Source of the DNA: an uncultured Eubacteriales bacterium
GTDB lineage: Bacteria; Bacillota_I; Bacilli_A; RF39; UBA660
Assembly (NCBI GenBank): GCA_900321645.1
Contig: ONWZ01000040.1
Span: 1 to 17,865, forward strand
Direction of reading: 5' to 3'
DNA: 17,865 bases
Shown: positions 6,738 through 14,593 of the stretch, one piece after another
Position numbering within the stretch: the first letter of the stretch is position 1
Layout of the letters: the number at the start of each line of letters is the position of its first letter
The notes under the pieces: generated by a model
What the model was told of the DNA's origin: nothing
The model's input: the letters and a program-made list of their open reading frames with translations, nothing else
Databases searched by the model: none
Translations under genes and position numbers: made by a program

Positions 6738-7859
6738 ATGAATAAAAAAGATTATTATGAAGTCCTTGGGGTTGATAAAAACGCCTCTGACGATGAAATA
6801 AAAAGTGCTTTTAAGAAATTAGCCAAAAAATATCATCCCGATGTTTCCAAGGAAGAAAATGCTGCCGAAAAATTTAAAGAAGTTGGAGAGGCATATTCTG
6901 TATTATCTGATCCCGAAAAAAGACGTCAATATGATCAATTCGGTCATAGTGCCTTTGCAAATAATGGCGGAGCTGGAGGCGGCTTCTCTGGATTTGAAGG
7001 GTTTGACTTTAATAATATGTCCGATATATTTGAAGATTTATTCGAAGGGATGGGCTTCAGTACTGGTAGAGGACGTTCCAGAAATACGAATGTGCCAAGA
7101 AAAGGCGCCGATTTGCTTCACCATATGACGATCGATTTTGACGAAGCTGTCTATGGGACTAAAAAAGATATTAAAATTGATGTCGATGAAGAATGTAGTG
7201 AGTGTCATGGCAAGGGTGGATTTGATTCTAAGAGCTGTACTGAATGTCATGGCAGTGGCACAATTACTAAAGAACAAAGAACGATGTTTGGTAGTTTCCT
7301 AACAAAAACTACTTGTCCATATTGTAAAGGTAGTGGAACAGTTTATGAAAGAACGTGTTCCGAGTGCCGCGGTCGCGGTAAAGTAGCCACTCGTAAAACC
7401 ATAACTGTCACCATTCCTGCTGGAATTGATGACGGTAATCGCTTACGTATTGCGGGCAAAGGAGCTGCTGGTACGAATGGTGGATCTAATGGTGATCTGT
7501 ACATCGAATTTTCCGTTAGGGAACATGAATATTATCAAAGAGTTGAAGATGATATTTATATTGAATTACCATTAACTATAACTGAAGCAGCACTAGGGTC
7601 TAAGAAAGAAATTCCCACTTTATATGGTAATGTCGATTTAACTATCCCAGCCGGTACGCAAAATAGTGAAAAAATGCGTCTTCGTGGCAAGGGTGTTGAA
7701 AATATTAATACTGGAAGAAAAGGTGATATGTATGTCATCACTAAAATTATCATTCCAGAAAAACTCACAAGAGAACAAAAAAGATTATTTGAAGAACTAG
7801 ACGAAACCGAACTTGATAATAGCAAATACTTTAAAACATATAAAAATTGCATCAAATAG
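6738..7859 (+). CDS. dnaJ: DnaJ, Hsp40 co-chaperone
   Basis: DnaJ delivers clients to DnaK and stimulates its ATPase through the J domain. This 373-residue protein is a complete type I DnaJ. The J domain covers 1-~70 with HPD at 33-35. A Gly/Phe-rich linker lies at ~76-105. The zinc region has four CxxC pairs at Cys153/156, 167/170, 193/196 and 207/210, each followed by the usual G-x-G turn. The substrate-binding beta domains run to ~340. The Shine-Dalgarno GGAGG (6729-6733) is four bases before the ATG and is among the strongest in the window. It ends the heat-shock operon: its last codons lie in the terminator stem. prmA, which often follows dnaJ in Firmicutes, is absent here. Confidence 0.98.
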   Translation: MNKKDYYEVLGVDKNASDDEIKSAFKKLAKKYHPDVSKEENAAEKFKEVGEAYSVLSDPEKRRQYDQFGHSAFANNGGAGGGFSGFEGFDFNNMSDIFEDLFEGMGFSTGRGRSRNTNVPRKGADLLHHMTIDFDEAVYGTKKDIKIDVDEECSECHGKGGFDSKSCTECHGSGTITKEQRTMFGSFLTKTTCPYCKGSGTVYERTCSECRGRGKVATRKTITVTIPAGIDDGNRLRIAGKGAAGTNGGSNGDLYIEFSVREHEYYQRVEDDIYIELPLTITEAALGSKKEIPTLYGNVDLTIPAGTQNSEKMRLRGKGVENINTGRKGDMYVITKIIIPEKLTREQKRLFEELDETELDNSKYFKTYKNCIK

Positions 7860-7871
7860 ATGCTTTTTTTT
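7849..7871 (+). terminator. Intrinsic terminator after dnaJ
   Basis: GCATC (7849-7853) pairs with GATGC (7859-7863) around a five-base loop, followed by eight T residues (7864-7871). The stem is short, but the T-run is good. The hairpin overlaps the dnaJ stop codon and precedes the rsmE promoter, so it marks the end of the heat-shock operon. Confidence 0.7.
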
Positions 7872-7879
7872 CTTTATTT

Positions 7880-7888
7880 TGTTATAAT
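7880..7888 (+). promoter_or_regulatory. Extended -10 promoter for rsmE
   Basis: TGTTATAAT is a perfect TG-N-TATAAT extended -10. Any -35 would lie inside the preceding terminator T-run and is not recognisable, which extended -10 promoters tolerate. Transcription would start around 7895, 16 bases before the rsmE ATG. Confidence 0.55.
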
Positions 7889-7910
7889 AAGAGTAATAAA
7901 AGGTGGTATT

Positions 7911-8615
7911 ATGCAAAGATATTTTGCGAAAGCAAAAGAAGGGGATAAATTAGTATTATATGATAGCGATTGTCATCACATCAAAAATGTGATGCGGATG
8001 CAAGTAAATGACAAAATTGAGGCTGTCTATGACGATATTACATATATTTGTAGTATTAAAGAGATTGAACCTTTGAAATTAGAAATACTTGAAACTATTG
8101 ACGAAGATAAAGAAATGGTTACTGAATTAACAATTGCCATATCTTTAGTAAATGAGCAAAAAATGGATTTAATTCTTCAAAAACTAACAGAACTAGGTGT
8201 TGCTAGAATTATACCAGTTAAAACTGAACGCAGTATCATTAAATTAGATGATAAAAAGATTGCTAAGAAATTAGCAAGATGGCAAATGATTTGCAAAGAA
8301 GCTAGTGAACAATCTAAAAGAACCGTCATTCCCCAAGTAGAAAACATTATGACCTTACAAGAGTTAATTAATATACCGCATAGTTTAAAATTAATTTGCT
8401 CACTAGGCGAGGAAACTAAACCACTAAATTATTATCTTAAAAAGAATATAAAAGAAGTGCTCTTTGTGATTGGACCAGAAGGTGGCTTTACTCCAAAAGA
8501 AGAAAGTTTGCTACTAAAAGCTTTCAAACCAGTAAGTTTAGGGAAAAGAGTAATGCGAGTTGAGACAGCGGCTATTTATGTTACTAGCATAATGAATTAT
8601 ATATGTGAAGGATGA
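7911..8615 (+). CDS. rsmE: RsmE, 16S rRNA m3U1498 methyltransferase
   Basis: RsmE is a SPOUT-class enzyme that N3-methylates U1498 of 16S rRNA in the assembled 30S subunit, using S-adenosylmethionine. The 234-residue protein has the N-terminal PUA-like domain opening MQRYF. The family segment KMDLILQKLTELGV is at 84-97, EASEQSKR at 130-137, and the trefoil-knot SAM site includes GPEGGFTPKE at 188-197 and LGKRVMRVETA at 210-220. The reading frame is open 51 bases further upstream, but I chose the ATG at 7911: it has AGGTGG just upstream and gives the family N-terminus, while the extra residues would come from the terminator and promoter. In many Firmicutes this gene follows dnaJ-prmA; here it follows dnaJ directly. 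The next gene starts four bases after its stop. Confidence 0.95.
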   Translation: MQRYFAKAKEGDKLVLYDSDCHHIKNVMRMQVNDKIEAVYDDITYICSIKEIEPLKLEILETIDEDKEMVTELTIAISLVNEQKMDLILQKLTELGVARIIPVKTERSIIKLDDKKIAKKLARWQMICKEASEQSKRTVIPQVENIMTLQELINIPHSLKLICSLGEETKPLNYYLKKNIKEVLFVIGPEGGFTPKEESLLLKAFKPVSLGKRVMRVETAAIYVTSIMNYICEG

Positions 8616-8619
8616 TAAT

Positions 8620-9570
8620 ATGAAGTTTATTGTTGATTTTTACAAAGGCTTAGATGCTGTAAATTTATTAATCTTTTGGGGAGTAATCATTGTGGTTTTA
8701 TTACTTTTAATATTTGCTATTATAATTACTAACAAAAACAGAAAATTAGAAAAAATACTTGCTAAAAGTGGTATTGATGTTGACGATTTTAATGATGATG
8801 GTTTAGCAATTAAAAAGGTAATTGAAAATGATATCTCAGCAGAACCAGTAAAAGAAGAATCAACTTTAGAAATTACTGAAAACGAGGAAGATGAGCAAGT
8901 TAATATTGCGCCAGTTGCTCATATTGAAGAATCAACTAAAGAAGAACTTACAATGCCAGAACCAGAAATAAAAGAAATTCCAAAAGAAGAAAAATTTGTC
9001 GCTGAAGAACATGTTATGGAATATCAAACTAATATTATAAAAGAAGCACCAATTAAAGAAGAAACATATGAAACTAATAATGCTTATCAAAAGAACGTGT
9101 TAAAGGATTATTCATCTAATCAAACTTCACCAATTGGTATATCTAGAAATAATGAAAATGATGCATATAAAGCAGCAGAACTTCATAACGCATTAAATGA
9201 ATCTAATGTGGAAAAGAGAAATTATCAACAAGATGAAACTTTGGTAAATCAAAAGAAATATGCTGATTCTTATAATCAAGTTACAAGAAAAGGCGACTAT
9301 TTAACTGAACTATCTAAGAAATTATCTAGTGCTAATGATGTCGATAGAACAGATTATGAAATTAAACAAGAAGAAGACGCTATCATTAGTTATGAAGAAT
9401 TAATGCAAAAAAAAGATAGTATTAAAACAATTGATGAAGAAGATGCAATTATTAGTATTGAAGAATTAAGGAAAAGAAAACAAGAAGAAGATAAACTATA
9501 TAATATTACTAAAGATGAAGAAGACGATGAATTCATCAACGAATTAAAACATTTTAGAAGCGATTTATAA
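8620..9570 (+). CDS. Single-pass membrane protein with long charged cytoplasmic tail, function unknown
   Basis: I do not recognise this 316-residue protein. A short N-terminal segment (1-13) precedes one strongly hydrophobic helix at about 14-37, followed by Asn-Lys-Asn-Arg-Lys. The positive-inside rule therefore puts the C-terminal ~280 residues in the cytoplasm. That tail is rich in Glu, Lys, Asn and Ile and looks largely disordered. Near the C-terminus a motif is repeated: EEDAIISYEEL at 251-261 and EEDAIISIEEL at 273-283, each followed by a Lys/Arg patch. The last 18 residues are also acidic, then basic. The overall shape is that of a membrane-anchored scaffold or adaptor (inference). A GTG start 15 bases upstream is possible, but the ATG at 8620 has AAGGATG upstream and sits four bases after rsmE. 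The two genes probably share a transcript ending at the terminator at 9558. Confidence 0.75.
   Translation: MKFIVDFYKGLDAVNLLIFWGVIIVVLLLLIFAIIITNKNRKLEKILAKSGIDVDDFNDDGLAIKKVIENDISAEPVKEESTLEITENEEDEQVNIAPVAHIEESTKEELTMPEPEIKEIPKEEKFVAEEHVMEYQTNIIKEAPIKEETYETNNAYQKNVLKDYSSNQTSPIGISRNNENDAYKAAELHNALNESNVEKRNYQQDETLVNQKKYADSYNQVTRKGDYLTELSKKLSSANDVDRTDYEIKQEEDAIISYEELMQKKDSIKTIDEEDAIISIEELRKRKQEEDKLYNITKDEEDDEFINELKHFRSDL
9370..9480 (+). repeat. Tandem protein motif EEDAIIS-x-EEL in the membrane protein gene
   Basis: Codons 251-265 (9370-9414) and 273-287 (9436-9480) encode two near-identical 15-residue units, 22 residues apart. The DNA differs at many third positions while the protein is conserved, which suggests selection on the peptide rather than a recent duplication. 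Confidence 0.7.
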
Positions 9571-9583
9571 CATCGCTTTTTTT
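9558..9583 (+). terminator. Intrinsic terminator ending the rsmE operon
   Basis: AAGCGAT (9558-9564) pairs with ATCGCTT (9572-9578) around a seven-base loop, with a T-run to 9583. It overlaps the stop codon of the membrane protein gene and separates it from essC. Confidence 0.85.
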
Positions 9584-9605
9584 CTATAAAAATAATCAAT
9601 TACAT

Positions 9606-9640
9606 TTGACTATTTTTAATATTTTTAGTATATTTATAAT
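9606..9640 (+). promoter_or_regulatory. Probable promoter of the essC-esaB operon
   Basis: TATAAT at 9635-9640 is a perfect -10. The nearest good -35 is TTGACT at 9606-9611, but the 23-bp spacing is too long for a standard sigma-A promoter, and the 17-bp position holds only A/T sequence. The gap is very AT-rich. It may be a weak or regulated promoter; the -10 is the only well-supported part. Confidence 0.4.
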
Positions 9641-9679
9641 AGGAATAAATATAGATAAAAAAGAATAGAGGTAGGGGCT

Positions 9680-12600
9680 ATGCAAATTATATTATTAAAG
9701 CATGAAAAATTGTATAAATATCCGTTCCCCAATGACTTAGTTACCAACTATTGGATCAAGGATAAAGATGAGTTTAATAATGAACGAGATTTGATCTCCT
9801 TAGCGAAGAATGGCGATACATGGCAATTAGTAGCCAATGATATATGTAAGATTGCTGATGGCAATGGTGAAGTACCTAGTATAGCCGTAACACAAAATAA
9901 TTTTTATGTTTTAAATATTATAGGTAATGGTACAAAAACAAATGCCTTAATCTATATTTGTAATGAAAATGATCCTTCATTTACGCCATATCAAGTTACT
10001 GCCGATGGTGAATATACAATTGGCTCGTTAAACACAGAAAATATTGTAATAAATGATAGTAATATCGGTAAAGAACAGGCTGTTTTGATTCGTCAGAATG
10101 GCCGCTTTGGCATCAAAGAAATTGATAAAAATGTTGGAATATATGTTAATGATTATAAAGAAACTAATAAAGTTTTAGAAAATGGCGATATTATCTTTAT
10201 TCTAGGGTATAAGATAATAGTTTTAAATGATTATATAATCATTAACAATCGCAATAATGCGGTAACTATTAATTCTAATAATATTATAAAAAAAGAATTA
10301 CCTAACTATAATGGCGAATTAATGAAAACTAGCGATGATGATAATGCTGAATTGTATAATGAAAACGACTATTTCACACGTTCACCAAGATTTGTAACAT
10401 CGATCGTCGAAGAAAATATTAGTATTGATAATCCTCCTGGGGCAACTGAAAAGGATGATACACCAGTTATATATACCATTGGACCAATGTTGACAATGGC
10501 CTTGTCTTCAGTTATTAGTGCAAGCACTTCAATTATGACTGTTTTACAAGGAAGAGGTACTTGGACATCAGTATTGCCAACTGCACTTTTATCGGTAGTA
10601 ATGCTAATTTCAACGATTTTATGGCCTACTTTAATGAAACGTTATTCAAAGAAAAAGCAAAAAGAAAAAGAAGAAGAAAGGCAACGCAAATATATTGAAT
10701 ATCTTGAAAGCAAAAAGAACAAGATAGAGCAAAGTAGAGTTAATCAGTATCAAATTTTAAACGAAAATTATCCAGAACCTAAAAATCTTGAGACAATAAT
10801 TGTAAATAAACGTCGTAACTTATGGGAACGTCGTGTTGAAGATGAAGACTTTTTAAGTGTTAGATTAGGTATTGGAAATATTCCTTTAAGAATTAATTTA
10901 AACTATGCTAGCGAAGATTTTAGTATGTCAACTGATAAACTGAAGGAAGAAGTAAAGCAAATAGGCGAAACAGCAAAAGACATTGCCAATGCTCCGGTAA
11001 CTGCTAATTTAGTTGAACGAAATAAATTGGTAATTATAGGCGATAAATACTATCGTGAATCAATGATTAAGAGCATTATTCTACAATTAGCTACATATCA
11101 TCCATATACGGATTTAAAATTAGTTGTAATGATTGATGATGATAATGCTGACATATGGCAAAACATTAAAAATTTACCACACTTATGGAGTAATGCGAGA
11201 GATATTAGGTTCTATGCCAACAATTTTGAAGATATGCAAAAGATATCATTCTACCTAGAGCAAGAATATATGGCTAGAAAGTATTATGAAGAAGACGGAG
11301 AACGTAAGGAAATTAACCTTGATTATCTTCACGCTTCACCATATTATTTAATTGTGGTCAACAACATTAAAAAGAATAAAAATATTGAGATAATTAATAA
11401 GATTCTTCATGAAGACAATAATTTGGGATTTGGTTTAATAATTCTAAATGATGGTATTAGCAATCTACCTAATGAGTGTAAAGACTTTCTTACAGCTGCC
11501 GGTGAAAAATCAGCCATTATTAAGAATGATTTAAATAAAGATAATCAACAGACATTCATTATGGATAGTATGAATGACGTTAATTTGCCAGCATTATGTG
11601 AAAAATTATCAAATATTCCGATTAAGTCAACAATGACCTTGGATGAGCAAAAGAAATCTATTAGCTTCTTAGAAATGTATAAAGTGGGTCGTGTTGAGCA
11701 ATTAAATATTTTGGATAGATGGGCTAAAAACAATCCAGTAAATAGTTTAAGTGTTCCAATTGGAATTCACAGTGATGGTGAAGTATTTAATCTAGATTTA
11801 CATGAAAAATTCCATGGACCACACGGACTTATTGCTGGTATGACTGGTAGTGGTAAATCAGAATTTATCATAACCTATATTTTATCAATGTGTTTAAACT
11901 TTAGCCCTGAAGAAGTATCGTTTGTTCTTATCGACTATAAAGGTGGTGGACTTACTGGTGCTTTTGAAAATAAATTGACTGGTAAGAAATTACCGCATCT
12001 AGCGGGAACTATTACTAACCTGGATACGGCTGAAATAAAGCGAAGTCTATCATCAATTCAAAGCGAATTAAAGAGACGTCAAAATCTCTTTAATGAAGCA
12101 AAACTTTCATTAAATGAAAGCACTTTAGATATATATAAATATCAAAAATTATATCGCGATGGTAAAATAAAAGAACCAATCTCCCATTTGTTTATTATTT
12201 CTGATGAGTTCGCTGAGTTGAAGAGTCAACAACCAGATTTTATGAACGAATTAATATCAACAGCTCGTATTGGTCGTAGTTTAGGTGTCCATTTAATCCT
12301 AGCTACTCAAAAACCAAGCGGCATTGTTGATGATCAAATATGGTCAAACTCAAAATTTAAGGTATGTTTAAAAGTTCAAGAAAAAGCCGACAGTATGGAT
12401 GTTATTAAATGCCCTGATGCAGCTGCTTTGAAGCAAGTTGGAAGATTTTATTTACAAGTTGGTTATAATGACTACTTTGCAATGGGACAATCAGCTTACT
12501 CTGGTGCAAAATATATTCCTAAAGATAAGATATCAAAGACTGTTGATCGCAACATATCATTTATAGATAATATTGGCGATATCGTTAAAAGTATCGAAAC

Positions 12601-14251
12601 ATCACCAAAAGTTGAAATAGCATCTATGGGTGAAGAATTGCCTAATATTTTGAATTATATTTATGAAGCTGCTAATGCCCAAAAAATTGAAGCTCAGAAA
12701 CTATGGTTAGATAAAATTCCAAGCGAAATATTTATTAATAACCTAATGAATAAATATGGCTTTAAACCTCAAAAATGGCGCATTTTACCGATCATTGGCG
12801 AATATGATGATCCAAGTAATCAGAAACAAGATCTTTTAACAATAGACTTTAATGATACTGGAAATACAATTATATATGGTATCGAAGGCGGCGAGATAGC
12901 ATTATCTTCAATCATCTATAGTACAATCATAGCGCACGGCCCAGACGAGGTTAACTTCTACATTATTGATTTTGGAACAGAAATCTTTGGTATGTTTAAA
13001 AGTGCTCCTCAAGTTGGTGACGTCGTATTTGTTAATGAAACAGAAAAATTAGTTAATTTGTTTAATACAATAACTAAAGAACTTGAAAGAAGAAAGAAAA
13101 AATTAATTGATTATAATGGTGACTATAATTTATATATTAAGAATGGTAATACCGATATGCCAAGATGTATTGTTGCTATCAATAATTATGAAGTGTTTAA
13201 TGAAAGTTATGAAGATTATATCGACATAGTTTCAGGTCTAGCGCGTGAAGGAGAAAGATATGGCATAATGTTCATTATTACAGCATCTGGAGCTAATTCC
13301 GTTAGAGGCAAAACTTCCCAGAACTTTAGCAATCAAATATGCTTACAATTCAATGATCCCAATGACTATATTAGTATTTTAGGTTCTACTCATGGTATGG
13401 TACCTTCTGATATTTTAGGAAGAGGATTAGTAAAACTTCAAGGTGAAATCTATGAATTCCAAACCGCTTATCCATGTAAATGGGATGATATTAATGCGTA
13501 TATTAAAAATGTATGCTACAAACTAAACGAAGTGTTAAAATTACAAGCTCCGGAAATTGCTGTTTTGCCAGATCATGTCCGTATGGATGACATTGCAAGA
13601 GTAATTACTGATCTTAATAACGTTCCAATTGGTATTGAGAAAAACACTTTAGCAATATCAACATTTGATTTTAATAAGAATAAGATCTCACTTGTTGCTA
13701 GCCAAGACAATACTTTGCTTGATAAATTTATAGCCTCACTTGTTCAAGTCTTACAAAGAGTACCAGGTGTTGAAGCATTTATGTTTGATGCTAATGAAGG
13801 AATTAAAGACACTAGCGCTATAAATAACTATTATGGCAATAACTATAGTGAGATGATAGCAAAATTACAAGCTATTTATGATGCATCAAATGATAAAATT
13901 AATATCTTTGTCGTCTCAGGCTTGGATACCTTGAAAAATGGCTTGTCGTCAGAAGAACAGAATAAATTAAATAGTATTCTCCTTGGTATTAAGAGTAAAC
14001 CAAATATTCGAATTGTAATAGCGGATGCCATTGCTAAAATTAAGACTTTTGAATATGAAGATTATTATCGTGAAAATATCCAACCGATTAATGGAATATG
14101 GATAGGATCGGGAATCACTGAACAATTTACTATTAAATCATCAACATATAATAAAGAAACTAGAAATCCTATTCCGAACGATTTTGGTTATAATGTAACG
14201 AGAGGAACAGCCATTTTAATAAAAATCCTAGATTTTTATACTAAGGATTAG
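9680..14251 (+). CDS. essC: EssC/YukBA-type FtsK-SpoIIIE ATPase of a type VIIb secretion system
   Basis: The motor and likely channel component of type VIIb secretion, which drives WXG100/LXG-type substrates across the membrane. The 1523 residues follow EssC architecture: two beta-rich FHA-like domains (~1-90, ~100-190), two transmembrane helices (~263-289 and ~293-316), a charged coiled segment (~320-360), and three FtsK/SpoIIIE-like domains. Domain 1 (~690-950) is intact, with Walker A GMTGSGKS at 720-727, Walker B FIISDE ending Asp842-Glu843, and the arginine-containing ARIGRSLG at 862-869. Domain 2 (~1030-1270) has GIEGGEIA at 1067-1074 where a Walker A is expected, so the catalytic Lys is missing, and INNY at 1167-1170 where Walker B Asp is expected. 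Domain 3 (~1315-1523) shows no Walker A. The ribosome binding region is AGAGGTAGGGG. Domain 1 is probably the only active ATPase (inference). esaB follows 12 bp later; no other T7SS gene is visible. Confidence 0.92.
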   Translation: MQIILLKHEKLYKYPFPNDLVTNYWIKDKDEFNNERDLISLAKNGDTWQLVANDICKIADGNGEVPSIAVTQNNFYVLNIIGNGTKTNALIYICNENDPSFTPYQVTADGEYTIGSLNTENIVINDSNIGKEQAVLIRQNGRFGIKEIDKNVGIYVNDYKETNKVLENGDIIFILGYKIIVLNDYIIINNRNNAVTINSNNIIKKELPNYNGELMKTSDDDNAELYNENDYFTRSPRFVTSIVEENISIDNPPGATEKDDTPVIYTIGPMLTMALSSVISASTSIMTVLQGRGTWTSVLPTALLSVVMLISTILWPTLMKRYSKKKQKEKEEERQRKYIEYLESKKNKIEQSRVNQYQILNENYPEPKNLETIIVNKRRNLWERRVEDEDFLSVRLGIGNIPLRINLNYASEDFSMSTDKLKEEVKQIGETAKDIANAPVTANLVERNKLVIIGDKYYRESMIKSIILQLATYHPYTDLKLVVMIDDDNADIWQNIKNLPHLWSNARDIRFYANNFEDMQKISFYLEQEYMARKYYEEDGERKEINLDYLHASPYYLIVVNNIKKNKNIEIINKILHEDNNLGFGLIILNDGISNLPNECKDFLTAAGEKSAIIKNDLNKDNQQTFIMDSMNDVNLPALCEKLSNIPIKSTMTLDEQKKSISFLEMYKVGRVEQLNILDRWAKNNPVNSLSVPIGIHSDGEVFNLDLHEKFHGPHGLIAGMTGSGKSEFIITYILSMCLNFSPEEVSFVLIDYKGGGLTGAFENKLTGKKLPHLAGTITNLDTAEIKRSLSSIQSELKRRQNLFNEAKLSLNESTLDIYKYQKLYRDGKIKEPISHLFIISDEFAELKSQQPDFMNELISTARIGRSLGVHLILATQKPSGIVDDQIWSNSKFKVCLKVQEKADSMDVIKCPDAAALKQVGRFYLQVGYNDYFAMGQSAYSGAKYIPKDKISKTVDRNISFIDNIGDIVKSIETSPKVEIASMGEELPNILNYIYEAANAQKIEAQKLWLDKIPSEIFINNLMNKYGFKPQKWRILPIIGEYDDPSNQKQDLLTIDFNDTGNTIIYGIEGGEIALSSIIYSTIIAHGPDEVNFYIIDFGTEIFGMFKSAPQVGDVVFVNETEKLVNLFNTITKELERRKKKLIDYNGDYNLYIKNGNTDMPRCIVAINNYEVFNESYEDYIDIVSGLAREGERYGIMFIITASGANSVRGKTSQNFSNQICLQFNDPNDYISILGSTHGMVPSDILGRGLVKLQGEIYEFQTAYPCKWDDINAYIKNVCYKLNEVLKLQAPEIAVLPDHVRMDDIARVITDLNNVPIGIEKNTLAISTFDFNKNKISLVASQDNTLLDKFIASLVQVLQRVPGVEAFMFDANEGIKDTSAINNYYGNNYSEMIAKLQAIYDASNDKINIFVVSGLDTLKNGLSSEEQNKLNSILLGIKSKPNIRIVIADAIAKIKTFEYEDYYRENIQPINGIWIGSGITEQFTIKSSTYNKETRNPIPNDFGYNVTRGTAILIKILDFYTKD

Positions 14252-14263
14252 AAGAGGTGAATT

Positions 14264-14515
14264 ATGGATTTTAGAGTTTATATTCAATTAGAAATACCAA
14301 TACTGGATAAAAAATATGAAATGTTAATTCCTATCGATCGCAGAATACACGATATCATTGACGTTCTTAAAACAAATATTCCTGAATTAAGAGAGAATTA
14401 TTATAAAGATAAAAACCCTAATCTTTACAATAAAACAAGTGGCGAAATTTATGATATGAATCAAATAGTTAAAGATTCAAACATAAAAATGGGAACACGC
14501 CTAGTCTTAATCTAA
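14264..14515 (+). CDS. esaB: EsaB/YukD-like ubiquitin-fold protein of type VIIb secretion
   Basis: An 83-residue protein matching the YukD/EsaB pattern. A first beta hairpin has IPILDKKYEMLIPID, then comes a helix (RIHDIIDVLKTNI), then LYNKTSGEIYDMNQIVKDSNIKMGTRLVLI, the 'name-the-state, ordered, then G-T-R-L-x-L' ending of the ubiquitin-like fold. It lacks a C-terminal Gly-Gly, as usual for this family, so conjugation is not expected. YukD/EsaB is a small cytoplasmic T7SS component needed for secretion or its regulation in Bacillus and Staphylococcus. Adjacency to essC (12 bp, AGAGGTG ribosome binding site) supports the assignment more than sequence alone. It ends at a strong terminator. Confidence 0.83.
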   Translation: MDFRVYIQLEIPILDKKYEMLIPIDRRIHDIIDVLKTNIPELRENYYKDKNPNLYNKTSGEIYDMNQIVKDSNIKMGTRLVLI

Positions 14516-14517
14516 TA

Positions 14518-14543
14518 AAGAGCCATATTTCGTGGCTCTTTTT
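14518..14543 (+). terminator. Intrinsic terminator after esaB
   Basis: AAGAGCCA (14518-14525) pairs with TGGCTCTT (14533-14540) around a seven-base loop, followed by further T residues. It is the strongest terminator in the window and closes the two-gene T7SS unit. Confidence 0.92.
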
Positions 14544-14545
14544 CA

Positions 14546-14574
14546 TTGCAATTTGAATGCTAATAGTGTATAAT
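14546..14574 (+). promoter_or_regulatory. Sigma-A promoter of the serS-fmt operon
   Basis: TTGCAA (14546-14551) and TATAAT (14569-14574) with 17-bp spacing. The -35 lies directly after the esaB terminator. Transcription would start near 14581, giving a leader of about 13 bases, too short for a T-box riboswitch, which some Firmicutes use for serS. Confidence 0.75.
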
Positions 14575-14593
14575 TCTTATAGAGGTGCATAAC

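Noticed and set aside
7860..7910. N-terminal extension of rsmE by 17 residues
   Set aside because: These residues would be encoded by the dnaJ terminator T-run and the promoter, and they precede the conserved RsmE N-terminus MQRYF, which has its own ribosome binding site.
8605..8619. GTG start for the 316-aa membrane protein gene
   Set aside because: The GTG overlaps rsmE and has no upstream ribosome binding site, while AAGGATG is well placed for the ATG at 8620.
14219..14239. Perfect 9-bp inverted repeat ATAAAAATC-cta-GATTTTTAT near the 3' end of essC
   Set aside because: It is A/T-only except for one pair, lies inside coding sequence and has no T-run after it; expected by chance at this base composition.
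14585..14593. GTG start for serS three codons upstream
   Set aside because: The GTG is part of the AGAGGTG Shine-Dalgarno for the ATG at 14594.
14516..14593. T-box riboswitch upstream of serS
   Set aside because: The gap holds a terminator for esaB and a promoter with a ~13-base leader; there is no room for a T-box.
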